Shown: positions 22,291 to 36,500 of the stretch, in pieces
Layout of the letters: the number at the start of each line of letters is the position of its first letter
Position numbering within the stretch: the first letter of the stretch is position 1
Origin: Coriaria nepalensis
Lineage: Eukaryota > Streptophyta > Magnoliopsida > Cucurbitales > Coriariaceae
Reading direction: 5' to 3'
Length of the DNA stretch: 64,000 bases
Assembly (NCBI GenBank): GCA_027186245.1
Contig: CP114481.1
Span: 40,641,501-40,705,500, forward strand
Notes under the pieces: model-generated
The model's input: only the letters and a program-made list of their open reading frames with translations
The model's database searches: none
Told to the model about the DNA's origin: nothing
Position numbers and translations under genes: made by a program

Positions 22291-25200
22291 AGTCATTTCA
22301 AGTCAATAACTTATGTCAAAGCAAGTCGAACGAATTCTAGTTTTGCACTACACACACAACTTTTGTGCATAACATGCAAATGATCATTGCAAGGAAAGTG
22401 TGCATTCGTTTAACCTTAAAATCATTTCAATGAGTCATTTCTAGTCAATAACTTATGTCAAAGCAAGTCGAACGAATTCTAGTTTTCCAGTACAGACGCA
22501 ACTTTTGTGCATAACTTGCAAATGATCATTGCAAGCAAAGTGTGCATTCGTTTATCCTTAAAATCATTTCAATCAGTCATTTCAAGTCAATAACTTCTTT
22601 CAAAGCAATTCGAACGAATTCTAGTTTTGCACTACAGACACAACTTTTGTGCATAACTTGCGAATGATCATTGCAAGGAAAGTGTGCATTCGTTTAACCT
22701 TAAAATCATTTCAATGAGTCATTTCAAGTCAATAACTTATATCAAAGCAAGTCGAACGAATTCTAGTTTTGCACTACACACACAACTTTTGTGCATAACT
22801 TGCAAATGATCATTGGAAGGAAAGTGTGCATTCGTTTAACCTCAAAATCATTTCAATGAGTCATTTCAAGTCAATAACTTATGTCAAAGCAAGTCGAACA
22901 ATTTCTAGTTTTGCACTACACACACAACTTTTGTGCATAACATGCAAATGATCATTGCAAGGAAAGTGTGCATTCGTTTAACCTTAAAATCATTTCAATG
23001 AGTCATTTCGAGTCAATAACTTATGTCAAAGCAAGTCGAACGAATTCTAGTTTTCCAGTACAGACGCAACTTTTGTGCATAACTTGCAAATGATCATTGC
23101 AAGCAAAGTGTGCATTCGTTTATCCTTAAAATCATTTCAATCAGTCATTTCAAGTCAATAACTTCTTTCAAAGCAATTCGAACGAATTCTAGTTTTGCAC
23201 TACAGACACAACTTTTGTGCATAACTTGCGAATGATCATTGCAAGGAAAGTGTGCATTCGTTTAACCTTAAAATCATTTCAATGAGTCATTTCAAGACAA
23301 TAACTTATATCAAAGCAAGTCGAACGAATTCTAGTTTTGCACTACAGACACAACTTTTGTGCATAACATGCAAATGATCATTGCAAGGAAAGTGTGCATT
23401 CGTTTATCCTTAAAATCATTTCAATGAGTCATTTCAAGTCAATAACTTATTTCAAAGCAAGTCGAACGAATTCAAGTTTTGCACTACAGACACAAGTTTT
23501 GTGCATAACATGCAAATGATCATTGCAAGGAAAGTGTGCATTCGTTTATCCTTAAAATCATTTCAATGAGGCATTTCAAGTCAATCACTTATTTCAAAGC
23601 AATTCGAACGAATTCTATTTTTGCACTACAAACACAAGTTTTGTGCATAACTTCCAAATGATCATTGCAAGGAAAGTGTGCATTCGTTTAAAATTAAAAT
23701 CATTTCAATGAGTCATTTCAAGTCAATAACTTACTCCAAAGCAAGTCGAACGAATTCTAGTTTTTCACTACAGACACAACTTTTGTGCATAACTTGCAAA
23801 TGATCATTGCAAGGAAAGTGTGCATTCGTTTATCCTTAAAATCATTTCAATCAGTCATTTCAAGTCAATAACTTATTTCAAAGCAATTCGAACGAATTCT
23901 AGTTTTGCACTACAGACACAACTTTTGTGCATAACTAGCGAATGATCATTGCAAGGAAAGTGTGCATTCTTTTAACCTTAAAATCATTTCAATGAGTCAT
24001 TTCAAGTCTATAACTTATATCAAAGCAAGTCGAACGAATTCTAGTTTTGCACTACACACACAACTTTTGTGCATAACTTGCAAATGATCATTGCAAGCAA
24101 AGTGTGCATTCGTTTAAAATTAAAATCATTTCAATGAGTCATTTCAATTCAATAACTTATTTCAAAGCGAGTCGAACGAATTCAAGTTTTGCACTACAGA
24201 CACAAGTTTTGTGCATAACATGCAAATGATCATTGCAAGGAAAGTGTGCATTCATTTAACCTTAAAATCATTTCAATGAGTCATTTCAAGTCTATAACTT
24301 ATATCAAAGCAAGTCGAACGAATTCTAGTTTTGCACTACAGACACAACTTTTGTGCATAACTTGCGAATGATCATTGCAAGGAAAATGTGCATTCGTTTA
24401 ACCTTAAAATCATTTCAATGAGTCATTTCAAGTCAATAACTTATTTCAAAGCAAGTCGAACGAATTCAACTTTTGCACTACAGACACAAGTTTTGTGCAT
24501 AACATGCAAATGATCATTCCAAGGAAAGTGTGCATTCGTTTAACCTTAAAATCATTTCAATGAGTCATTTCAAGTCAATAACTTATGTCAAAGCAAGTCG
24601 AACGAATTCTAGTTTTCCAGTACAGACATAACTTTTGTGCATAACTTGCAAATGATCATTGCAAGGAAAGTGTGCATTCGTTTAACCTTAAAATCATTTC
24701 AATGACTCATTTCAAGTCAATAACTTATTTCAAAGCAATTCGGATGAATTCTGTTTTTGCACTACAAACACAAGTTTTGTGCATAACTTGCAAATGATCA
24801 TTTCAAGAAAAGTGTGCATTCATTTAACCTTAAAATCATTTCAATCAGTCATTTCAAGTCAATATCATATTTCAAAGCAATCCAAACGAATTCTATTTTT
24901 GCACTACAAACACAACGTTTGTGCATAACTTGCAAATGATCAATGCAAGGAAAGTGTCTATTCGTTTAACCTTAAAATCATTTAAATGAGTCATTTCAAG
25001 TCAATAACTTATTTCAAAGCAAGTCGAACGAATTCAAGTTTTGCACTACAGACACAAGTTTTGTGCATAACATGCAAATGATCATTGCAAGGAAAGGGTG
25101 CATTCGTTTAACCTTAAAATCATTTCAATGAGTCATTTCAAGTCAATAACTTATTTCAAAGGAAGTCGAACAAATTCAAGTTTTGCACTACAGACGCAAG

Positions 25201-25330
25201 TTTTGTGCATAACATGCAAATGATCATTGCAAGGAAAGTGTGCATTCGTTTATCCTTAAAAACATTTCAATGAGGCATTTCAAGTCAATCACTTATTTCA
25301 AAGCAATCCGAACGAATTCTATTTTTGCAC
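22100..25330. repeat. Long-range duplicated block, copy at left (105-monomer offset)
   Basis: About 23 monomers match 37,010-40,240 at a constant offset of 14,912 bp, which is 105 monomers plus the two 1-bp insertions at 32,001 and 35,410. Paired markers are TGTATTGG at 22,261 and 37,173, GACGCA at 22,495 and 37,407 and at 23,063 and 37,975, ATAACTAGCG at 23,931 and 38,843, and CGGATGAATTCTG at 24,741 and 39,653. Single-base differences are scattered through the block. Confidence 0.75.
22290..23400. repeat. Higher-order repeat, 4 monomers (568 bp), two copies
   Basis: The ordered cassette is an ACACACACAAC monomer, a TTTTCCAGTACAGACGC monomer, an AACTTCTTTC monomer and an ATATCAAAG or closely related monomer. 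It occurs twice in a row, with GACGCA at 22,495 and 23,063. The middle pair of this cassette recurs as a block at least fifteen more times to about 54,022 and is the hallmark of the right-hand domain. Confidence 0.75.
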
Positions 25331-28280
25331 TACAGACACAACTTTTGCGCATAACATGCAAATGATCATTGCAAGGAAAGTGTGCATTCATTTAACCTTA
25401 AAATCATTTCAATCAGTCATTTCAAGTCAATATCATATTTCAAAGCAATTCAAACGAATTCTATTTTTGCACTACAAACACAACGTTTGTGCATAACTTG
25501 CAAATGATCAATGCAAGGAAAGTGTCTATTCGTTTAACCGTAAAATCATTTCAATCAGTCATTTCAAGTCAATATCATATTTCAACGCAACTCAAACGAA
25601 TTCTATTTTTGCACTACAAACACAACGTTTGTGCATAACTTGCAAATGATCAATGCAAGGAAAGTGTCTTTTCGTTTAACCTTAAAATCATTTAAATGAG
25701 TCATTTCAAGTCAATAACTTATTTCAAAGCAAGTCGAACGAATTCAAGTTTTGCACTACAGACACAAGTTTTGTGCATAACATGCAAATGATCATTGCAA
25801 GGAAAGTGTGCATTCGTTTAACCTTAAAATCATTTCAATGAGTCATTTCAAGTCAATAACTTATTTCAAAGCAAGTCGAACGAATTCTATTTTTGCACTA
25901 CAGACACAAGTTTTGTGCATAACATGCAAATGATCATTGCAGGGAAAGTGTGCATTCGTTTAACCTTAAAATCATTTCAATGAGTCATTTCAAGTCAATA
26001 ACTTATTTCAAAGGAAGTCGAACAAATTCAAGTTTTGCACTACAGACGCAAGTTTTGTGCATAACATGCAAATGATCATTGCAAGGAAAGTGTGCATTCG
26101 TTTATCCTTAAAATCATTTCAATGAGGCATTTCAAGTCAATCACTTATTTCAAAGCAATTCGAACGAATTCTATTTTTGCACTACAAACACAAGTTTTGT
26201 GCATAACTTCCAAATGATCATTGCAAGGAAAGTGTGCATTCGTTTAACCTTAAAATCATTTCAATGAGTCATTACAAGTCAATAAGTTATGTCAAAGCAA
26301 GTCGAACGAATTCTAGTTTTCCAGTACAGACACAACTTTTGTGCATAACTTGCAAATGATCATTGCAAGGAAAGTGTGCATTCATTTAACCTTAAAATCA
26401 TTTCAATGAGTCATTTTAAGTCAATAACTTATTTCAAAGCAAGTCGAACGAATTCTAGTTTTGCACTACAGACACAAGTTTTGTGCATAACTTCCAAATG
26501 ATCATTGCAAGGAAAGTGTGCATTCGTTTAAAATTGAAATCATTTCAATGAGTCATTTCAAGTCAATAACTTACTCGAAAGCAAGTCGAACGAATTCTAG
26601 TTTTGCACTACAGACACAAGTTTTGTGCATAACTTGCGAATGATCATTGCAAGGAAAGTGTGCATTCGTTTATCCTTAAAATCATTTCAATGAGTCATTT
26701 CAAGTCAATAACTTATTTCAAGGCAAGTCGAACGAATTCTAGTTTTGCACTACAGACACAACTTTTGTGCATAACATGCAAATGATCATTGCAAGGAAAG
26801 TGTGCATTGGTTTAACCTTAAAATCATTTCAATGAGTCATTTCAAGTCAATAACTTATGTCAAAGCAAGTCGAACGAATTCAAGTTTTGCACTACACACA
26901 CAACGTTTGTGCATAACATGCAAATGATCATTGCAAGGAAAGTGTGCATTCGGTTAACCTTAAAATCATTTCAATGAGGAATTTCAAGTCAATAACTTAT
27001 GTCAAAGCAAGTCGAACGAATTCTAGTTTTCCAGTACAGACGCAACTTTTGTGCATAACTTGCAAATGATCATTGCAAGGAAAGTGTGCATTCGTTTATC
27101 CTTAAAATCATTTCAATCTGTCATTTCAAGTCAATAACTTCTTTCAAAGCAATTCGAACGAATTCTAGTTTTGCACTACGGACACAATTTTTGTGCATAA
27201 CTTGCGAATGATAATTGCAAGGAAAGTGTGCATTCGTTTAACCTTAAAATCATTTCAATGAGTCATTTCAAGTCAATAACTTATTTCAAAGCAAGTCGAA
27301 CGAATTCAACTTTTGCACTACAGACACAAGTTTTGTGCATAACATGCAAATGATCATTGCAAGGAAAGTGTGTATTCGTTTATCCTTAAAATCATTTCAA
27401 TGAGTCATTTCAAGTCAATAACTTATTTCAAAGCAAGTCGAACGAATTCAAGTTTTGCACTACAGACACAACTTTTGTGCATAACATGCAAATGATCATT
27501 GCAAGGAAAGTGTGCATTCGTTTATCCTTAAAATCATTTCAATGAGGCATTTCAAGTCAATCACTTATTTCAAAGCAATTCGAACGAATTCTATTTTTGC
27601 ACTACAAACACAAGTTTTGTGCATAACTTCCAAATGATCATTGCAAGGAAAGTGTGCATTCGTTTAAAATTAAAATCATTTCAATGAGTCATTTCAGGTC
27701 AATAACTTACTCCAAAGCAAGTCGAACGAATTCTAGTTTTGCACTACAGACACAACTTTTGTGCATAACTTGCAAATGATCATTGCAAGGAAAGTGTGCA
27801 TTCGTTTATCCTTAAAATCATTTCAATCAGTCATTTCAAGTCAATAACTTATTTCAAAGCAATTCGAACGAATTCTAGTTTTGCACTACAGACACAACTT
27901 TTGTGCATAACTTGCGAATGATCATTGCAAGGAAAGTGTGCATTCGTTTAACCTTAAAATCATTTCAATGAGTCATTTCAAGTCAATAACTTATTTCAAA
28001 GGAAGTCGAACAAATTCAAGTTTTGCACTATAGACGCAAGTTTTGTGCATAACATGCAAATGATCATTGCAAGGAAAGTGTGCATTCGTTTATCCTTAAA
28101 ATCATTTCAATGAGGCATTTCAAGTCAATCACTTATTTCAAAGCAATTCGAACGAATTCTATTTTTGCACTACAAACACAAGTTTTGTGCATAACTTCCA
28201 AATGATCATTGCAAGGAAAGTGTGCAGTCGTTTAACCTTAAAATCATTTCAATGAGTCATTTCAAGTCAATAACTTAGTC
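23400..28280. repeat. Right-domain monomer mosaic; GAGGCAT/AATCACTT subtype appears
   Basis: From about 23,568 a new subtype with ATGAGGCAT, GTCAATCACTT and usually AACTTCCAAATG becomes one of the commonest monomers and stays so to the window end. Between 24,740 and 25,680 three monomers with TCAATATCATATT and ACAACGTTTGTG form a local cluster in which a four-monomer (568-bp) step is visible. No unit fills the whole segment and no non-satellite sequence is present. Confidence 0.8.
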
Positions 28281-29132
28281 CAAAGCAAGTCGAACGAATT
28301 CTAGTTTTGCACTACAGACACAACTTTTGTGCATAACTTGCGAATGATCATTGCAAGGAAAGGGTGCATTCGTTTAACCTTAAAATCATTTCAATGAGTC
28401 ATTTCAAGTCAATAACTTATATCAAAGCAAGTCGAACGAATTCTAGTTTTGCATTACACACACAACTTTTGTGCATAACTTGCAAATGATCATTGCAAGG
28501 AAAGTGTGCATTCGTTTAACCTCAAAATCATTTCAATGAGTCATTTCAAGTCAATAACTTATGTCAAAGCAATTCGAACGAATTCTAGTTTTCCAGTACA
28601 GACACAACTTTTGTGCATAACTTGCAAATGATCATTGCAAGGAAAGTGTGCATTCGTTTAACCTTAAAATCATTTCAATGAGTTATTTCAAGTAAATAAC
28701 TTATTTCAAAGCAAGTCAAACGAATTCGAGTTTTGCACTACAGACACAACTTTTTTGCATAACTTGCAAATGATCATTGCAAGGAAAGTGTGCATTCGTT
28801 TAACCTTAAAATCATTTCGATGAGTCATTTCAAGTCAATAACTTATTTCGGAGGAAGTCGAACGAATTCTAGTTTTGCACTACAGACACAACTTTTGTGC
28901 ATAACATGCAAATGATCATTGCAAGGAAAGTGTGCATTCGTTTATCCTTAAAATCATTTCAATGAGTCATTTCAAGTCAATAACTTATTTCAAAGCAAGT
29001 CGAACGAATTCATGTTTTGCACTACAGACACAAGTTTTGTGCATAACATGCAAATGATCATTGCAAGGAAAGTGTGCATTGGTTTAACTTTAAAATCATT
29101 TCAATGAGTCATTTCAAGTCAATAACTTATGT
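28281..29132. repeat. Higher-order repeat, 6 monomers (852 bp), copy 1
   Basis: This unit is followed directly by a second copy at +852 bp. I compared the two through GGGTGCATTC at 28,363 and 29,215, GCATTACACA, ACCTCAAAATC, GAATTCGAG, ACTTTTTTGC, CGGAGGAAG and GGTTTAACTTTAAAA. I found no difference from 28,281 up to about 29,167. Confidence 0.85.
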
Positions 29133-30019
29133 CAAAGCAAGTCGAACGAATTCTAGTTTTGCACTACAGACACAACTTTTGTGCATAACTTGCGAATGAT
29201 CATTGCAAGGAAAGGGTGCATTCGTTTAACCTTAAAATCATTTCAATGAGTCATTTCAAGTCAATAACTTATATCAAAGCAAGTCGAACGAATTCTAGTT
29301 TTGCATTACACACACAACTTTTGTGCATAACTTGCAAATGATCATTGCAAGGAAAGTGTGCATTCGTTTAACCTCAAAATCATTTCAATGAGTCATTTCA
29401 AGTCAATAACTTATGTCAAAGCAATTCGAACGAATTCTAGTTTTCCAGTACAGACACAACTTTTGTGCATAACTTGCAAATGATCATTGCAAGGAAAGTG
29501 TGCATTCGTTTAACCTTAAAATCATTTCAATGAGTTATTTCAAGTAAATAACTTATTTCAAAGCAAGTCAAACGAATTCGAGTTTTGCACTACAGACACA
29601 ACTTTTTTGCATAACTTGCAAATGATCATTGCAAGGAAAGTGTGCATTCGTTTAACCTTAAAATCATTTCGATGAGTCATTTCAAGTCAATAACTTATTT
29701 CGGAGGAAGTCGAACGAATTCTAGTTTTGCACTACAGACACAACTTTTGTGCATAACATGCAAATGATCATTGCAAGGAAAGTGTGCATTCGTTTATCCT
29801 TAAAATCATTTCAATGAGTCATTTCAAGTCAATAACTTATTTCAAAGCAAGTCGAACGAATTCATGTTTTGCACTACAGACACAAGTTTTGTGCATAACA
29901 TGCAAATGATCATTGCAAGGAAAGTGTGCATTGGTTTAACTTTAAAATCATTTCAATGAGTCATTTCAAGTCAATAACTTATGTCAAAGCAAGTCGAACG
30001 AATTCTAGTTTTGCACTAC
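29133..30019. repeat. Higher-order repeat, 6 monomers (852 bp), copy 2
   Basis: Apparently identical tandem copy of 28,281-29,132, with the identity running about 35 bp into the next round. It ends where CTACAGACAC in copy 1 corresponds to CTACACACAC here. This is one of the youngest events in the window, unless it is an assembly duplication. Confidence 0.85.
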
Positions 30020-33000
30020 ACACACAACTTTTGTGCATAACATGCAAATGATCATTGCAAGGAAAGTGTGCATTGGTTTAACCTTAAAATCATTTCAATG
30101 AGTCATTTCAAGTCAATAACTTATGTCAAAGCAAGTCGAACGAATTCTAGTTTTGCACTACACACACAACTTTTGTGCATAACATGCAAATGATCATTGC
30201 AAGGAAAGTGTGCATTCGTTTAACCTTAAAATCATTTCAATGAGTCATTTCGAGTCAATAACTTATGTCAAAGCAAGTCGAACGAATTCTAGTTTTCCAG
30301 TACAGACGCAACTTTTGTGCATAACTTGCAAATGATCATTGCAAGCAAAGTGTGCATTCGTTTATCCTTAAAATCATTTCAATCTGTCATTTCAAGTCAA
30401 TAACCTCTTTCAAAGCAATTCGAACGAATTCTAGTTTTGCACTACAGACACAACTTTTGTGCATAACTTGCGAATGATCATTGCAAGGAAAGTGTGCATT
30501 CGTTTAACCTTAAAATCATTTCAATGAGTCATTTCAAGTCAATAACTTATTTCAAAGCAAGTCGAACGAATTCAACTTTTGCACTACAGACACAAGTTTT
30601 GTGCATAACATGCAAATGATCATTGCAAGGAAAGTGTGCATTCGTTTATCCTTAAAATCATTTCAATGAGTCATTTCAAGTCAATAACTTATTTCAAAGC
30701 AAGTCGAATGAATTCAACTTTTGCACTACAGACACAAGTTTTGTGCATAACATGCAAATGATCATTGCAAGGAAAGTGTGCATTCGTTTATCCTTAAAAT
30801 CATTTCAATGAGGCATTTCAAGTCAATCACTTATTTCAAAGCAATTCGAACGAATTCTATTTTTGCACTACAAACACAAGTTTTGTGCATAACTTCCAAA
30901 TGATCATTGCAAGGAAAGTGTGCATTCGTTTAAAATTAAAATCATTTCAATGAGTCATTTCAAGTCAATAACTTACTCCAAAGCAAGTCGAACGAATTCT
31001 AGTTTTGCACTACAGACACAACTTTTGTGCATAACTTGCAAATGATCATTGCAAGGAAAGTGTGCATTCGTTTATCCTTAAAATCATTTCAATCAGTCAT
31101 TTCAAGTCAATAACTTATTTCAAAGCAATTCGAACGAATTCTAGTTTTGCACTACAGACACAACTTTTGTGCATAACTTGCGAATGATCATTGCAAGGAA
31201 AGTGTGCATTCGTTTAACCTTAAAATAATTTCAATGAGTCATTTCAAGTCAATAACTTATATCAAAGCAAGTCGAACGAATTCTAGTTTTGCACTACACA
31301 CACAACTTTTGTGCATAACTTGCAAATGATCATTGCAAGGAAAGTGTGCATTCGTTTAACCTCAAAATCATTTCAATGAGTTATTTCAAGTAAATAACTT
31401 ATTTCAAAGCAAGTCAAACGAATTCTAGTTTTGCACTACAGACACAACTTTTGTGCATAACATGCAAATGATCATTGCAAGGAAAGTCTGCATTCGTTTA
31501 TCCTTAAAATCATTTCAATGAGTCATTTCAAGTCAATAACTTATTTCAAAGCAAGTCGAACGAATTCATGTTTTGCACTACAGACACAAGTTTTGTGCAT
31601 AACATGCAAATGATCATTGCAAGGAATGTGTGCATTGGTTTAACCTTAAAATCATTTCAATGAGTCATTTCAAGTCAATAACTTATGTCAAAGCAAGTCG
31701 AACGAATTCTAGTTTTGCACTACACACACAACTTTTGTGCATAACATGCAAATGATCATTGCAAGGAAAGTGTGCATTCGTTTAACCTTAAAATGATTTC
31801 AATGAGTCATTTCGAGTCAATAACTTATGTCAAAGCAAGTCGAACGAATTCTAGTTTTCCAGTACAGACCCAACTTTTGTGCATAACTTGCAAATGATCA
31901 TTGCAAGCAAAGTGTGCATTCGTTTATCCTTAAAATCATTTCAATCAGTCATTTCAAGTCAATAACTTCTTTCAAAGCAATTCGAACGAATTCTAGTTTT
32001 GGCACTACAGACACAACTTTTGTGCATAACTTGCGAATGATCATTGCAAGGAAAGTGTGCATTCGTTTAACTTTAAAATCATTTCAATGAGTCATTTCAA
32101 GTCAATAACTTATTTCAAAGCAAGTCGAACGAATTCAACTTTTGCACTACAGACACAAATTTTGTGCATAACATGCAAATGATCATTGCAAGGAAAGTGT
32201 GCATTCGTTTATCATTAAAATCATTTCAATGAGTCATTTCAAGTCAATAACTTATTTCAAAGCAAGTCGAACGAATTCAAGTTTTGCACTACAAACACAA
32301 GTTTTGTGCATAACATGCAAATGATCATTGCAATGAAAGTGTGCATTCGTTTATCCTTAAAATCATTTCAATGAGGCATTTCAAGTCAATCACTTATTTC
32401 AAAGCAATTCGAACGAATTCTATTTTTGCACTACAAACACAAGTTTTGTGCATAACTTCCAAATGATCATTGCAAGGAAAGTGTGCAGTCGTTTAACCTT
32501 AAAATCATTTCAATGAGTCATTTCAAGTCAATAACTTATATCAAAGCAAGTCGAACGAATTCTAGTTTTGCACTACACACACAACTTTTGTGCATAACAT
32601 GCAAATGATCATTGCAAGGAAAGTGTGCATTCGTTTTTCCTTAAAATCATTTCAATGAGGAATTTCAAGTCAATCACTTATTTCAAAGCAATTCGAAAGA
32701 ATTCTATTTTTGCACTACAAACACAAGTTTTGTGCATAACTTCCAAATGATCATTGCAAGGAAAGTGTGCATTCGTTTAAAATTAAAATCATTTCAATGA
32801 GGCATTTCAAGTCAATCACTTATTTCAAAGCAATTCGAACGAATTCTATTTTTGCACTACAAACACAAGTTTTGTGCATAACTTCCAAATGATCATTGCA
32901 AGGAAAGTGTGCATTCGTTTAAAATTAAAATCATTTCAATGAGTCATTTCAAGTCAATAACTTACTTCAAAGCAAGTCGAACGAATTCTAGTTTTGCACT
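29250..33000. repeat. Long-range duplicated block, left copy (143-monomer offset)
   Basis: Much of this block matches 49,560-53,200 at 20,308 bp, i.e. 143 monomers plus two inserted bases. Paired markers are GCATTAC at 29,303 and 49,611, ACTTTTTTGC at 29,601 and 49,909, GAGGAAG at 29,703 and 50,011, GACGCA at 30,305 and 50,613, the TTTTGGCAC insertion at 32,001 and 52,309, GTGCAGTC at 32,481 and 52,789, and TTCGAAAG at 32,692 and 53,000. Between about 31,240 and 31,780 the two copies differ in monomer content, so the block is a mosaic. Confidence 0.75.
31840..32770. repeat. 24-monomer offset pair, left copy, with 1-bp insertion
   Basis: The order TTTTCCAGTAC monomer, AACTTCTTTC monomer with TTTTGGCAC, and later the TTTTTCCTTAAAA / TTCGAAAGAATTC monomer is repeated near 35,250-36,180 at 3,409 bp (24 monomers plus one inserted base). 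The inserted G at 32,001 is shared with 35,410. Confidence 0.65.
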
Positions 33001-33599
33001 ACAGACACAACTTTTGTGCATAACTTGCAAATGATCATTGCAAGGAAAGTGTGCATTCGTTTAAAATTAAAATCATTTCAATGAGTCATTTCAAGTCAAT
33101 AACTTATATCAAAGCAAGTCTAACGAATTCTAGTTTTGCACTACAGACACAACTTTTGTGCATAACTTGCGAATGATCATTGCAAGGAAAGTGTGCATTC
33201 GTTTAACCTTACAATCATTTCAATGAGTCATTTCAAGTCTATAACTTATATCAAAGCAAGTCGAACGAATTCTAGTTTTGCACTACACACACAACTTTTG
33301 TGCATAACTTGCAAATGATCATTGCAAGGAAAGTGTGCATTCGTTTAACCTTAAAATCATTTCAATGAGTCATTCCAAGTCAATAACTTATATCAAAGCA
33401 AGTCGAACGAATTCTAGTTTTGCACTACACACACAACTTTTGTGCATAACATGCAAATGATCATTGCAAGGAAAGTGTGCATTCGTTTATCCTTAAAATC
33501 ATTTCAATGAGGCATTTCAAGTCAATCACTTATTTCAAAGCAATTCGAACGAATTCTATTTTTGCACTACAAACACAAGTTTTGTGCATAACTTCCAAA

Positions 33600-36500
33600 T
33601 GATCATTGCAAGGAAAGTGTGCATTCGTTTAAAATTAAAATCATTTCAATGAGTCATTCCAAGTCAATAACTTACTCCAAAGCAAGTCGAACGAATTCTA
33701 GTTTTGCACTACAGACACAACTTTTGTGCATAACTTGCGAATGATCATTGCAAGGAAAGTGTGCATTCGTTTAACCTTAAAATCATTTCAATGAGTCATT
33801 TCAAGTCAATAACTTATGTCAAAGCAATTCGAACGAATTCTAGTTTTCCAGTACAGACACAACTTTTGTGCATAACTTGCAAATGATCATTGCAAGGAAA
33901 GTGTGCATTCGTTTAACCTTAAAATCATTTCAATGAGTTATTTCAAGTAAATAACTTATTTCAAAGCAAGTCAAACGAATTCTAGTTTTGCACTACAGAC
34001 ACAAATTTTGTGCATAACATGCAAATGATCATTGCAAGGAAAGTGTGCATTCGTTTATCCTTAAAATCATTTCAATGAGTCATTTCAAGTCAATAACTTA
34101 TTTCAAAGCAAGTCGAACGAATTCATGTTTTGCACTACAGACACAAGTTTTGTGCATAACATGCAAATGATCATTGCAAGGAAAGTGTGTATTGGTTTAA
34201 CCTTAAAATCATTTCAATGAGTCATTTCAAGTCAATAACTTATGTCAAAGCAAGTCGAACGAATTCTAGTTTTGCACTACACACACAACTTTTGTGCATA
34301 ACATGCAAATGATCATTGCAAGGAAAGTGTGCATTCGTTTAACCTTAAAATCATTTCAATGAGTCATTTCTAGTCAATAACTTATGTCAAAGCAAGTCGA
34401 ACGAATTCTAGTTTTCCAGTACAGACGCAACTTTTGTGCATAACTTGCAAATGATCATTGCAAGCAAAGTGTGCATTCGTTTATCCTTAAAATCATTTCA
34501 ATCAGTCATTTCAAGTCAATAACTTCTTTCAAAGCAATTCGAACGAATTCTAGTTTTGCACTACAGACACAACTTTTGTGCATAACTTGCGAATGATCAT
34601 TGCAAGGAAAGTGTGCATTTGTTTAACCTTAAAATCATTTCAATGAGTCATTTCAAGTCAATAACTTATATCAAAGCAAGTCGAACGAATTCTAGTTTTG
34701 CACTACACACACAACTTTTGTGCATAACTTGCAAATGATCATTGCAAGGAAAGTGTGCATTCGTTTAACCTCAAAATCATTTCAATGAGTCATTTCAAGT
34801 CAATAACTTATATCAAAGCAAGTCGAACGAATTCTAGTTTTGCACTACACACACAACTTTTGTGCATAACTTGCAAATGATCATTGCAAGGAAAGTGTGC
34901 ATTCGTTTAACCTTAAAATCATTTCAATGAGTCATTTCAAGTGAATAACTTATTTCAAAGCAAGTCGAACGAATTCATGTTTTGCACTACAGACACAAGT
35001 TTTGTGCATAACATGCAAATGATCATTGCAAGGAAAGTGTGCATTGGTTTAACCTTAAAATCATTTCAATGAGTCATTTCAAGTCAATAACTTATGTCAA
35101 AGCAAGTCGAACGAATTCTAGTTTTGCACTACACACACAACTTTTGTGCATAACATGCAAATGATCATTGCAACGAAAGTGTGCATTCGTTTAACCTTAA
35201 AATCATTTCAATGAGTCATTTCGAGTCAATAACTTATGTCAAAGCAAGTCGAACGAATTCTAGTTTTCCAGTACAGACGCAACTTTTGTGCATAACTTGC
35301 AAATGATCATTGCAAGCAAAGTGTGCATTCGTTTATCCTTAAAATCATTTCAATCAGTCATTTCAAGTCAATAACTTCTTTCAAAGCAATTCGAACGAAT
35401 TCTAGTTTTGGCACTACAGACACAACTTTTGTGCATAACATGCAAATGATCATTGCAAGGAAAGCGTGCATTCGTTTATCCTTAAAATCATTTCAATGAG
35501 TCATTTCAAGTCAATAACTTATTCCAAAGCAAGTCGAACGAATTCTAGTTTTGCACTACAGACACAACTTTTGTGCATAACTTGCGAATGATCATTGCAA
35601 GGAAGGTGTGCATTCGTTTATCCTTAAAATCATTTCAATGAGGCATTTCAAGTCAATCACTTATTTCAAAGCAATTCGAACGAATTCTATTTTTGCACTA
35701 CAAACACAAGTTTTGTGCATAACTTCCAAATGATCATTGCAAGGAAAGTGTGCATTCGTTTAAAATTAAAATCATTTCAATGAGTCATTTCAAGTCAATA
35801 ACTTACTCCAAAGCAAGTCGAACGAATTCTAGTTTTGCACTACAGACACAACTTTTGTGCATAACTTGCAAATGATCATTGCAAGGAAAGTGTGCATTCG
35901 TTTATCCTTAAAATCATTTCAATCAGTCATTTCAAGTCAATAACTTATTTCAAAGCAAGTCGAACGAATTCTAGTTTTGCACTACACACACAACTTTTGT
36001 GCATAACATGCAAATGATCATTGCAAGGAAAGTGTGCATTCGTTTTTCCTTAAAATCATTTCAATGAGGCATTTCAAGTCAATCACTTATTTCAAAGCAA
36101 TTCGAAAGAATTCTATTTTTGCACTACAAACACAAGTTTTGTGCATAACTTCCAAATGATCATTGCAAGGAAAGTGTGCATTCGTTTAAAATTAAAATCA
36201 TTTCAATGAGTCATTTCAAGTCAATAACTTACTCCAAAGCAAGTCGAACGAATTCTAGTTTTGCACTACACACACAACTTTTGTGCATAACTTGCGAATG
36301 ATCATTGCAAGGAAAGTGTGCATTCGTTTTTCCTTAAAATCATTTCAATGAGGCATTTCAAGTCAATCACTTATTTCAAAGCAATTCGAAAGAATTCTAT
36401 TTTTGCACTACAAACACAAGTTTTGTGCATAACTTCCAAATGATCATTGCAAGGAAAGTGTGCATTCGTTTAAAATTAAAATCATTTCAATGAGTCATTT

